A stretch of DNA of 25,755 nucleotides from an uncultured Eubacterium sp. (GTDB lineage Bacteria; Bacillota; Clostridia; Lachnospirales; Lachnospiraceae), in contig URYE01000032.1 in NCBI GenBank assembly GCA_900551945.1, positions 1 to 25,755 on the forward strand, given 5' to 3'. The position numbers and the translations under genes are program-made. A model generated the notes under the pieces. That model ran no database searches, had not been told where the DNA came from, and saw only the letters and a program-made list of their open reading frames with translations. Below are positions 8,499 through 17,000 of this stretch, in pieces; within the stretch, counting starts at the first letter, position 1; every line of letters starts with the position of its first letter.

Positions 8499-9524
8499 CT
8501 ATATTAATTTTTTTATTAGCCAAACTTTTTTCATTAAAAATGCTGTAAAAAAGCTACAACATATAAATAATATATAAAAAATAAACACAGCTAAATATAT
8601 ATTACTATAATTTATAGGAATCAATTTTAACGCTTTATAAAATATATTAATAAAAAACGGATGAATAATATATACTCCATAACACAATCTATCTAACTTG
8701 TATAATATTTTTTTATTATCTTTTATACTTATTTCATTTACTGTAAATATCATAAATATTGAAATTGCATAAAATAATGTTGCTATTCCATCATTATAAT
8801 TAAACCAACTATAATTATTGGAGAATAAAATTAACATCCAAGTACATAATATAGCTAATACACTTACAATATTTAATACATTCTTATATTTTTTTAAATC
8901 TATCCTAGATATTACCCCTCCCAAAATAAAATATATTAATGGGAAACTATTTATAGGAATATTAAACGCAATATCAACATTAAATAAAGAAAATATAGGA
9001 TAGATATATGCACATACAAATATTATCACTATTGTTATAAACGCATCTTTTATATCATTAAAAATACCTTGAATTAAGGGTACTATTAAGTAAACACCTA
9101 TCAAACTATATAAATACCATAAATGCGCCCATGACTTATTTTCAATAACATTTTCAATTGCGTTGCTTATTATATTTAAACTAATACCATCTTTTAAAAC
9201 CAATTCCATCATAGAAAATACAGTACCAAATATAAATAATACCAATACAACTGGAATAATATATTTTTTAAATACTATTTTATAAGAATATGTAATATTC
9301 TTTTTCATTAATAAATAGCCTGTCAACATAAAAAAACAAGGAACTGCAAATCTACCAAAATAAGATAATTTATTTAATACATTATATTGATAATCTGAAA
9401 TAACATAATCTTTGTAATTATCTGTCAAACATGTACATGTATGGATTAAAATAACAGCGCATGCACATATTATTCGCATAATAGAATAGTTATAATTAAA
9501 CTTCTCATTAATTCTAGTATTCAT
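8499..9524 (-). CDS. Acyltransferase-3 family membrane O-acyltransferase
   Basis: This 341-residue protein with about 10 membrane spans shows the family's R-x10-H signature, R17 to H28, in SIMRIICACAVILIHTC. It also has the ML-TGYLL segment (67-72) and WAHLWYLYSLIGVYLIVPLI (132-151), which are typical of PF01757. The family moves acetyl or similar groups from cytoplasmic acyl-CoA to sugars of surface glycans. The ATG at 9524 has AGGAG 11 nt upstream. The remnant of a GT2 gene lies directly before it, so it was probably originally downstream of that gene in the same operon. Which sugar is modified cannot be told. It is distinct in sequence from the second acyltransferase at 20851-21855. Confidence 0.85.
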   Translation of the reverse strand: MNTRINEKFNYNYSIMRIICACAVILIHTCTCLTDNYKDYVISDYQYNVLNKLSYFGRFAVPCFFMLTGYLLMKKNITYSYKIVFKKYIIPVVLVLFIFGTVFSMMELVLKDGISLNIISNAIENVIENKSWAHLWYLYSLIGVYLIVPLIQGIFNDIKDAFITIVIIFVCAYIYPIFSLFNVDIAFNIPINSFPLIYFILGGVISRIDLKKYKNVLNIVSVLAILCTWMLILFSNNYSWFNYNDGIATLFYAISIFMIFTVNEISIKDNKKILYKLDRLCYGVYIIHPFFINIFYKALKLIPINYSNIYLAVFIFYILFICCSFFTAFLMKKVWLIKKLI

Positions 9525-9547
9525 AGAATTTAAAACTCCTCTTCAAT

Positions 9548-9803
9548 TTAGATATAGTAAATAAATATCTTTGTACCTTTATTTTCTTTATATCTGATTA
9601 TTTTTATCTTATCTGGATATTTAATTAATATATTAATTGACTATTTTACATGTTGAATCAACGCTCTCATTATCAACTATAATTATCGAAGATATAACTT
9701 TTTCCATACTTACTATTGATTCTATACACTTTCTAATTACATGTTCAGAATTCCATGTAAGAATAACAAACCCAACATTCTTTTTATTTAACTCTTGACT
9801 CAT
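9548..9803 (-). pseudogene. Truncated, frameshifted GT2 glycosyltransferase remnant
   Basis: The ATG at 9803 overlaps the TAA of the sugar-transferase gene (TAATG). It opens a 56-codon frame containing VGFVILTWNSEHVIRKCIES and SSIIIVDNESVDSTCKIVN, the standard N-terminus of a GT2 enzyme, then TAA at 9633. A shift into the +1 frame from about 9637 continues the homology with ILIKYPDKIKIIRYKENKGT, the next conserved GT2 block, before ending at TAA (9548). GT2 enzymes need about 250-350 residues, and the DxD region and everything after it are missing. The piece therefore holds about 80 codons of a gene with one frameshift and a 3' deletion. The first 56 codons may still be translated by coupling, but the product would be inactive. 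Confidence 0.78.
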
Positions 9804-11893
9804 TATTGCGCTCCACTCCCCTTCAAAACTGAACTAAATGTCTTAAATATAACCTTTATATCTAACCAAAGACTCTGATGTTCTACATAATACATCTCCA
9901 TCTTCTGCCTTTCTCCACTTTCATATGTGGCATTATTTCTAGCATATGCTTGCCAATATCCTGTAAGTCCTGGCTGGACACTTAGAAGCTTTGCTGTATC
10001 TTTTCCATAAATTTTTATTTCTTTTTCAACTATAGGTCGTGGTCCAACTATTGATATATCTCCTTTTAAAATATTAATAAGCTGTGGAAGCTCATCTAAA
10101 CTTGACTTTCTTAAGAAATTTCCCACCTTTGTTATTCTTGGGTCATTGTCTATCTTAAATTCTGTTCTATACTGTAATAACTGTTCAGGTGTCAATATTT
10201 TTTCAATATCTACATCAATATTTTTCATACTTCTAAACTTGTACACTCTTATCTTTTTACCATTTTTTCCAATTCTTACATGACCATAGAATGGACTACC
10301 TCCATCTTCTGATATTACACATATCATTAAAATCAAAAATATTGGTGATAAAACAACAAGTGCTATCCCTGAAAGCACAATATCAAATACCCTTTTTATC
10401 ACAAGGTATATAATTCTTCCAAATGAACTCTTAACCGTATATGTACTCTTGTCATATTGATATGGCTTTTTATTGTCAAGTATTTCTTGAATTGTGTTTA
10501 CTTGCTCATCTAATTGCCATTTTTCTATTACATGTTTAGGGTGGTATACAACTATTCTTCCAATTGCCATAACAAATCTTTTTATATCACCAGTTATATT
10601 TTTTTCATAAGACATATCATAACTTTCAGATGTTACTGCAAGTTCTACATCTTCTTTTCTATAACTCCACTCTCCAATAATTCCTGGTTTTATAGCAAGC
10701 TTTCTCTTTTGCTGTGGTATGTAATTCATATATTCTACAATTGATGGTGCTTCAGGACCTATAAGACCTATATCTCCACATAATAGATTGTAAGCTCCTG
10801 GTAATTTGTCTAAGTGAAGTTTAAATAATATTTTCCCAGTTATCATAAATGGACTTTTTCCATTCTCAATACATTCCTTCGAATTCATTTTCAATATGCG
10901 GTATCTATACTGAAGATATCTACGTCCATTTCTTCCTACTCTTACATTAGAAACTATTACTTTTCCTGGTGACTCAATTAACATTCCTATACTTACAAAT
11001 GGCAATACAACAACTGTCAAGCAACACCCTATTAATCCTACTATTACTTCTATAAGTCTTCTTAATATCACCTGATAAAACATCATATTTTCAGTTGACA
11101 TATAACTTACAGTCGCAAATTCTCCTAATTTCCTAAACTGTTTATATCCATCACACAATTCATATTCTGGAAGTCGTATATGTACATTTTTGCCTATACT
11201 CTGCAATTTTGTAATTATATCTGCACATTTATCACTTTCATTTTCTGTCAATGATACAAGAACAGAATCGACTTCTTTTTTTTGTATAATTTCAATGTAT
11301 GTATCTTTGTTAGCAATAACATCTATTCCAGAGTAATCTTCTCCAACTTTATTACAATCCAATAAAACTATCCCTACAATCTTTATAATTCCATTGTTTT
11401 TCTCTTTAATTCCCTCTATTACATTTTCTATGTCTTTGGAATTACTGATTATTACTATCTTTTCTTGATACTTATCATTTCTATAAGATATATGTAATAC
11501 TCTTTTTAAAATTGTCCTTCCAATAAACATTAATGGAAATGATATACACATAAATATGAACATCATTGACCTTGAATAATCAGCGCTATTTTTTAAAAAG
11601 AACAAACACACCATCACAAGTACTGACACATATACTATTGTTTTGAAAGACTCTATAACTTCTTGAGTAATATTTCTGTTAATAAAATCTATATTCTTTA
11701 AAAAAACAGTATTAATAATGATGTATATGATAGCTATAAGTAAGAATAATATTATATAATCACTTCTATATATATTTATTTCATTTTCTATCCAATTAAA
11801 CTTGATTAAATATGCTAAACCAAAAGATATTATTAATGAAATTGCATCTACTATATACATAAAATATACTGCCATCTTTTTACGAACATTCAT
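9803..11893 (-). CDS. Polyprenyl-phosphate glycosylphosphotransferase with tandem (pseudo + active) catalytic domains
   Basis: This 696-residue initiating enzyme (WbaP/EpsL type) transfers sugar-1-phosphate from UDP-sugar to undecaprenyl phosphate. Four N-terminal membrane spans (about 10-130) are followed by a Rossmann-like CoA-binding-type domain (about 144-245). Next comes a membrane segment (280-303) and a first bacterial-sugar-transferase domain (about 304-450), then a second membrane segment (497-525) and a second domain (527-696). Domain 2 has all the hallmarks: KFRSM (552-556), DPRITKVG (584-591), SLDELPQL (598-605), GPRP (617-620) and QPGLTGYWQ (640-648), with the D600-E601 dyad. Domain 1 aligns but reads HLDKLPGA (360-367), so the catalytic Glu is Lys363; GPEAP replaces GPRP and KPGIIGEWS replaces QPGLTGYWQ. 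GAGGG lies about 10 nt before the ATG. Family length is normally about 450-480. Confidence 0.9.
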   Translation of the reverse strand: MNVRKKMAVYFMYIVDAISLIISFGLAYLIKFNWIENEINIYRSDYIILFLLIAIIYIIINTVFLKNIDFINRNITQEVIESFKTIVYVSVLVMVCLFFLKNSADYSRSMMFIFMCISFPLMFIGRTILKRVLHISYRNDKYQEKIVIISNSKDIENVIEGIKEKNNGIIKIVGIVLLDCNKVGEDYSGIDVIANKDTYIEIIQKKEVDSVLVSLTENESDKCADIITKLQSIGKNVHIRLPEYELCDGYKQFRKLGEFATVSYMSTENMMFYQVILRRLIEVIVGLIGCCLTVVVLPFVSIGMLIESPGKVIVSNVRVGRNGRRYLQYRYRILKMNSKECIENGKSPFMITGKILFKLHLDKLPGAYNLLCGDIGLIGPEAPSIVEYMNYIPQQKRKLAIKPGIIGEWSYRKEDVELAVTSESYDMSYEKNITGDIKRFVMAIGRIVVYHPKHVIEKWQLDEQVNTIQEILDNKKPYQYDKSTYTVKSSFGRIIYLVIKRVFDIVLSGIALVVLSPIFLILMICVISEDGGSPFYGHVRIGKNGKKIRVYKFRSMKNIDVDIEKILTPEQLLQYRTEFKIDNDPRITKVGNFLRKSSLDELPQLINILKGDISIVGPRPIVEKEIKIYGKDTAKLLSVQPGLTGYWQAYARNNATYESGERQKMEMYYVEHQSLWLDIKVIFKTFSSVLKGSGAQ

Positions 11894-11906
11894 TTTTCAT
11901 TTTCCC

Positions 11907-12056
11907 TCATCTGCAACCTTTTATTAACATCAACTCAACATTGTCTTTGCACTGATATAGACTAATAAAACCTGATAGATAATAGCTAATTATCAGACAT
12001 ATTATATCTGTAACAAACACAATACCATTTTGTGCTCTTTCTCTTGTTTGGTTCAC
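11907..12056 (-). pseudogene. 5' remnant of a second PGT-like gene, or small membrane protein
   Basis: A 49-codon frame starts with GTG at 12056 (AAGAGG 10 nt upstream) and ends at TGA 13 nt before the sugar-transferase ATG. It reads NQTRERAQNGIVFVTDIICL and continues IISYYLSGFISLYQ. This has the same layout as the first membrane helix of polyprenyl glycosylphosphotransferases, including the downstream gene's own RKKMAVYFMYIVDAISLIIS. After one span it becomes nondescript (KDNVELMLIKGCR). I read it as the surviving 5' end of another initiating-transferase gene. The intact SD and start mean it may be expressed as a one-span peptide, or act as a leader ORF coupled to the next gene. Confidence 0.5.
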
Positions 12057-12391
12057 TTTCCATTTTCCTCTTTTTAATATTTACTTTAATACTAAACACT
12101 TATCATCTCTTTCTAAGCAATATTTAATATTTTCATAGTACTTTATTAATATTTTTTAATGCTATGAAATTATAACATAATAATAATGCCAATAAAAGAC
12201 AATCTTTGTATGTCATTTAATATAATGAATATAGTCTTTCAAGGCTACATTTGTATATTATATATCCTAATTGCATTATACGCAATCAAAATTTTGCATA
12301 AAATTACATTTTTCTCATATTATTTTTTGTACTTTTATACTACGTTTAATTATTTCGGCTGTAAAAATATATTTCTTAACTTATAAAACGC
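12057..12391. other. Intergenic region between the lysozyme terminator and the polymer-unit operon
   Basis: This 335-nt very AT-rich stretch carries no convincing gene. It holds an extended -10 promoter for the minus-strand operon (12169-12176) and, in the expected leader, an 8-bp perfect inverted repeat TTTCATAG (12131-12138) / CTATGAAA (12162-12169). A 66-codon forward-strand open frame (12186-12386) has no SD, is Ile/Phe/Tyr-rich like any AT-rich frame, and would run head-on into the terminator, so I do not call it. Confidence 0.5.
12169..12176 (-). promoter_or_regulatory. Candidate extended -10 promoter for the repeat-unit operon
   Basis: The minus strand reads TGTTATAAT, a TGn extended -10 fused to a perfect TATAAT (12169-12174). 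The -35 position (about 12192-12197, TTTTAT) is poor, as is usual for extended -10 promoters. Transcription would start near 12162, giving a leader of about 105 nt before the 49-codon frame. The leader opens with the TTTCATAG/CTATGAAA inverted repeat. No other good promoter is visible between the lysozyme terminator and the sugar transferase. Confidence 0.45.
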
Positions 12392-12422
12392 AAAAAAAGG
12401 AAGATAGACATATATCTTCCTT
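12392..12422 (-). terminator. Rho-independent terminator of the lysozyme gene
   Basis: On the minus strand a perfect 10-bp stem AAGGAAGATA / TATCTTCCTT (12413-12422 with 12397-12406) closes a 6-nt loop. It is followed at once by a run of T residues (12392-12398). It begins 26 nt after the lysozyme stop and separates that gene from the downstream polymer operon. Confidence 0.9.
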
Positions 12423-12447
12423 CTTAGCACACTTATTTTTGTATTAA

Positions 12448-13860
12448 TTAGTTATTAAGCCACAAGTCCATATCAACTCTTTCACTTGGTACACCCTTTA
12501 CTGAGCCATCACTTGTGTATTGCCACATTTTGCAGCCTTTTATTGGGCATTCTTTGTAATCGCCCCATGCAGCAAGCCATCTATATCCTGAAAGTTCACT
12601 CATGTAAAGTACATTGTTATAATAATTAACATTCATATATATACCAGCTCTATAACCTTCGTCTGTAAGAGCATTAAGTACTATTTTTGTGTAATCAGTA
12701 AGTCTTCTTCTGCCATCTTCTGAATATGGGTCAAGACCATGATTTTGATAATATCCTGAACCATTATCATAAGTTACATTTTCAACATCAAGGTATACTC
12801 CAAGCATTGGATTTCTGCCTTTAATCATTCTAAGAAGATGTGAAGCTTCACTCTTAGCCTGTTCTTCACTTACGGCATAAGAGAAAAGGTAAACTCCATA
12901 AGGAATTCCAACTCTTTCACATTCGTCCATATTGCGAATTGCAAGTCGGTCATCTTGAGATGTATCATCATCACCGAAACCAATTCTTATTATTGCAAAC
13001 TTAATCTCACCTGTTGCTTTGACTACATCCCAATCAATATTTCCTTGATAAGAAGATACGTCCATACCTACAGCCTGCTCAAGTTCACCATCTGAATTGT
13101 AGTAATATAAATTTCCATCGGCTTCTTCAACCCAGCCTGTTTTTATTTCATCTTTTTTAACTGTTGCATAACCATTTACAACGGTATATAAAGTTCCATC
13201 TTCATCGAGGTATTCTTCATTAGCTGAAAAATCTACTGTTCCACCACTAAGTATCCATTTTCCATACTTGTTTTCTGCAAGTCCTTCGTATAACCAATCA
13301 ATAGCACCATTTTTCATGTACCACCAGCCATACTTATTTTCTGCCATGCCTGTATATGTACGGTCAAGGTATCCTTTTGTTATGTACCACCAACCATATT
13401 CATTTTCTGCCATACCTGTATACCAAGTATCAACATATCCATCTGTGATATATACCCAGTCCCACGGACCGCATATCATACCGTTGTAACTAAAGTCAAC
13501 TGTTCCATTACTAATGCACCATTTTCCATACTTATTTTCTGCCATGCCTTCGTAATTCCAATCAACAGTTCCATTTGTAAGATACCACCAGCCATATTCA
13601 TTTTCTGCCATGCCTGTAAACTCAAAGTCAACTGTTCCATTTTCTATGTACCACCAGCCATACTCATTTTCTGCCATGCCTGTATATTCTATATCTATCT
13701 TATTATCACTTGTATAATAATGCCACACTCCTGCTTTATCAAGTCGTAAGCTAAAGCGTTCATCTGCTTTTACATTACTAATATTGCCTAATATGATAAA
13801 TATCATAGAAAGTGATATCATACCACACAATGCAACACTTCTTTTTAATATGTTTTTCAA
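12448..13860 (-). CDS. Secreted GH25 lysozyme with N-terminal wall-binding repeats
   Basis: The protein has 470 residues from a TTG start at 13860. GGAGG lies 8 nt before this TTG, and the product then begins MKNILKRSVALCGMISLSMI with a clean signal peptide ending NISNVKA-DE. The longer frame to 13905 would start at an SD-less TTG and spoil the signal. About eight 22-residue repeats of the type ENEYGWWYxxNGTVDxxYTGMA (about 45-220) precede a GH25 muramidase domain (about 264-470). That domain has GMDVSSYQG (265-273, catalytic-site D267), YLDVEN (D358, E360, the DxE pair) and the final MWQYTSDG segment. It should cleave peptidoglycan MurNAc-GlcNAc bonds outside the cell, held on the wall by the repeats. 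It has its own promoter and terminator. Confidence 0.92.
   Translation of the reverse strand: MKNILKRSVALCGMISLSMIFIILGNISNVKADERFSLRLDKAGVWHYYTSDNKIDIEYTGMAENEYGWWYIENGTVDFEFTGMAENEYGWWYLTNGTVDWNYEGMAENKYGKWCISNGTVDFSYNGMICGPWDWVYITDGYVDTWYTGMAENEYGWWYITKGYLDRTYTGMAENKYGWWYMKNGAIDWLYEGLAENKYGKWILSGGTVDFSANEEYLDEDGTLYTVVNGYATVKKDEIKTGWVEEADGNLYYYNSDGELEQAVGMDVSSYQGNIDWDVVKATGEIKFAIIRIGFGDDDTSQDDRLAIRNMDECERVGIPYGVYLFSYAVSEEQAKSEASHLLRMIKGRNPMLGVYLDVENVTYDNGSGYYQNHGLDPYSEDGRRRLTDYTKIVLNALTDEGYRAGIYMNVNYYNNVLYMSELSGYRWLAAWGDYKECPIKGCKMWQYTSDGSVKGVPSERVDMDLWLNN
13201..13728 (-). repeat. 66-bp tandem repeats encoding wall-binding motifs (lysozyme)
   Basis: About eight 22-codon units with consensus GMAENEYGWWYITNGTVD, then two residues and YT. 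They are related to the choline/glucan-binding (YG/CW) repeat superfamily. Most units have Glu at the position that is Cys in the large neighbouring protein. One unit is irregular (GMICGPWDWVY) and the units are diverged in codons. Confidence 0.85.
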
Positions 13861-13886
13861 CCACTCTTCCTCCATTTTTCTTTTTT

Positions 13887-13915
13887 GTTTTATAAAATCA
13901 AACAAAATATAAAAC
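13887..13915 (-). promoter_or_regulatory. 5'-leader stem-loop of the lysozyme transcript
   Basis: A perfect 8-bp inverted repeat GTTTTATA / TATAAAAC (13908-13915 with 13887-13894) is separated by 13 nt. It starts within a base or two of the transcription start predicted from the promoter at 13923-13951, so the mRNA would begin with a stem-loop. This could be an mRNA-stabilising 5' structure (inference). Confidence 0.4.
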
Positions 13916-13922
13916 TTTTATA

Positions 13923-13951
13923 AGTATACAAAGAATATACTCTATTGTCAA
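13923..13951 (-). promoter_or_regulatory. Consensus sigma-A promoter of the lysozyme gene
   Basis: Minus strand: TTGACA (13946-13951), a 17-nt spacer and TATACT (13923-13928), so the -35 matches consensus fully and the -10 in 5 of 6 bases. It lies 63 nt upstream of the TTG start. This makes the lysozyme an independent transcription unit. Confidence 0.88.
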
Positions 13952-13985
13952 ATACCTTTTGAATATAAAAAGCATAACATTAAAA

Positions 13986-14037
13986 TGAACCGACTACCAA
14001 AGATTAGACCAAAAGTCTAAATTGGTATGTCGGTTCA
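13986..14037 (-). terminator. Large imperfect hairpin after the beta-helix/lectin gene
   Basis: TGAACCGAC-TACCAA-TTAGACC and its complement GTCTAA-TTGGTA-GTCGGTTCA form a 52-nt palindrome with small bulges and a 4-5 nt loop. It starts 28 nt beyond the stop codon of the 1220-residue protein. Downstream on the minus strand come only four T residues (ATTTTAATG), so termination may be weak. A small mobile palindrome or protein-binding element is an alternative. Confidence 0.6.
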
Positions 14038-14065
14038 ATAAATATAAGATTTAATATATCAAATC

Positions 14066-17000
14066 TTATTTAATATTATTCTTTACAGTGTTAGCTGATG
14101 TTGATGAATCAAGAACACTAAAATCATAATTTCCTTTAATATTATTATACATTACAGTATTACCGCTACAGCTTCCTGTCTCAGAATTTAAGTCAATATT
14201 TATAGCTGCATCATGGCTTCCGTATATTGTATTATTTATAACTAAATTACCATTACTTCCTGTTCCGTCAATATTATCTCCATCTACTGCATCAACCTTC
14301 TGTGCACGAATTAAAATACCTGCTGTTTCATCATTTCTCTGATTATCAACATTAAATGTATTTACAGAGTTATCATAACAAGTATTATTAACAACAATAT
14401 TTCCAAGTGCTGTTCTTACAAGCTTGATACCTGAAGCACCATTGTTATGTACTTTATTATTATCAATTATGTTATAGATACCATTATCAACTGATACACC
14501 AGGAAGTCCACCTATCTTAGAGCAGTATGAAACTTCATTTTCAGCAAAGTATGTTCCTATACAACCACCGTCAAGGCATATTCCTTCTAAGTATGAATTA
14601 GATAATGAATTACCCTTTATATATGTACCATATGTTCCAATAAAGTAAATTGCACAACCTGTTGTAATTGTATCAATCTTGTTATCTGTAACTACTATAT
14701 CATGAGGTCCTGTTGTTTCTTGGTCTACTCTTATTGGGTCTTTTTCAAAACAACTTACAAGCACACCTGCTTTACCTGCTACGTTAGTAATTGTATTACC
14801 ACTAATTACGATATTTGACTGATTACCTGTAACAGATATACCGTCACCACCAGTTGCATTAATAACATTATTAATAACCTTTACATTCTTAGAAACTGCA
14901 TTACTTGAAATACATATTCCATGTGAATCACTTCCTGCGTTGAACTTATTGTTTTCAATTACAACATTAGAAGCACCTTCTAATACTACTGCATATTGGC
15001 TATATCTTATATTAGTTGTAAGATTACAAACACCTGCATTATTAGACACTTCAAACTTTCCTGTTTGTGTGTTATATGTATGGAATATAATTCCTGTAGT
15101 AGGAACTGCTGAACCACTCTTAAGGTTAAGTGCATGTCCATTACCGTCAAGCATTGTGTCTGCTGGTATCATAACTGTTCCAGGATGTTCATCTGTTCCT
15201 GAATTATATACTGATATATCCTGTCCAAGTTTAACTGTTTTACCTTTGTTCTTTAATAAGAACTCATTAAGCTCATTAACATCTGTTCCATTAAATGTAA
15301 CTGTCTGTGAAGGAGCATTACCTGTTGCTTTATCAACTTCTGCTTCTACTGCTGCCATCTTTGCTTCAGGGTTCATAAAATCGTCTTTTGATAAACCAAG
15401 CATCTTTAAACGTGTTATTATCTGAACATTGTCAACATCAAAGGCATGGTCAAGTACTGATGTATCATATTTCTTTGAATAATCTGTTGAATTATTCTTT
15501 GATACTGATACTGCTACTGCACTATCTGACATACCGTTACTTGTCCAGTAACGTCCATCAGATACAGAACATATTGTATATCCGTTGCCTGAATTTTTGA
15601 TAACCCACTTATATTCAGAACGGTTATAATCGCTGCCATTACCATTAGCACCTATATATGAAGCCTTAGCTGTATCATATAATGTATAAATTCCGTTACC
15701 AATGTATCCTGTGCGTACTGTTCTGCCATCTATTGTATACAATGCTGTTTCAAGTGTCTTTTCATTATTTTCTTTTTGTGTAAGAACGAACTTTTCACTT
15801 ACTACATCTGAACCAGTCTTTTGAATAAGTGCTGAATTAATTGTAGGTGCTGCAAGATATTTATTTGATAATACAGATACAAAACTATATGTTCCATCTG
15901 TATTCTTCTGGATATACCATCTCTGGTCATCACAACCTGTATTAAATAACTGCTTTACACCTGTATCACTTGTTAATGAACCGTTGTTGTCTATATATCT
16001 TTCAGAATTTACATTCTCTATTGTATATATACCTTCTGTGGCATTAACACAAGTAATATAAAAATCTTGATTACTGTCTGATGATACATTGTTAAGCACT
16101 AATGCTGCATTATCCTTCATTGAATAATTTTCTACACCTACTGCATAACTTGTATTTTCATTAGACCTTATTGAATATACACCATCTGCTAAAGTATTAG
16201 TATATGGTTTAACAAAATGGAACTTCTGTTCATTAGAACCATTTGCACTAGCACAAGCTACGTTGGCTTTATTATATACTCCGCCAATGCTTGTAAGAAG
16301 GAACTGTTCATCATCACCTCTTACAGCCTTAATTGTATATACGCCTGTTTCTGTTTCACTTATGCTCCAGCTCTTTCCACCAAATACGCTATCAGGTGTA
16401 AGCTGTATATTGTCATTGTTATATCCAAAATTAGTTGTATTAAGAAGCCAGTTAATATTATTATCATCAAAATAAGCCATAGACATTAATAAATAATTAC
16501 CATTGCTTTCTAATACTCTAAATTTCTGATAGTTGCTTCCTGTTAATGGCTGCATACAGATATTATATCCACCTTCTGCTGTCTTATCAGGAGATACAGT
16601 AAGTGCGTAATTATTATCTAAACTTGTTATATAATATACATTATCACCTGTTAAATTTCCTGATATAGCATTGCCTGGTACAAATTCTGTTTCAGAATTA
16701 TTATCTTTAACTGGTACTGCATGACCACCTGTTACTGTATAAGATATTCCATTTTCTTTATATGTACCGTTGTAACCAAAGTCAATATGTCCATCTTTAT
16801 AATACCAATAACCATATTCATTATAACCAAGACCAGTATAACCAAAATCAATATGACCGTTCTTATAATACCACCAATCATATTCATTACATGCCATTCC
16901 TGTATAATTCCAGTCTAATGTACCGTTTGTATAGTACCACCAGTCATACTCATTGCAAGCCATTCCTGTATAATTCCAGTCTAATGTACCGTTTGTATAA

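Noticed and set aside
9633..9803. Programmed frameshift joining the two GT2 pieces
   Set aside because: No slippery heptamer or stimulatory structure is seen at the junction, and the second frame ends soon after NKGT without the catalytic region, so decay is simpler.
12186..12386. 66-codon forward-strand open frame in the gap before the lysozyme terminator
   Set aside because: No SD, composition (Ile, Phe, Tyr, Leu) expected from AT-rich DNA, no recognisable motif, and it converges on a minus-strand terminator.
14940..15425. 161-codon forward-strand open frame opposite the beta-helix gene
   Set aside because: It lies antisense inside a clearly coding minus-strand gene, has no SD, and its Ser/Thr/Leu-rich composition follows from the complement of the Asn/Gly/Ser-rich beta-helix.
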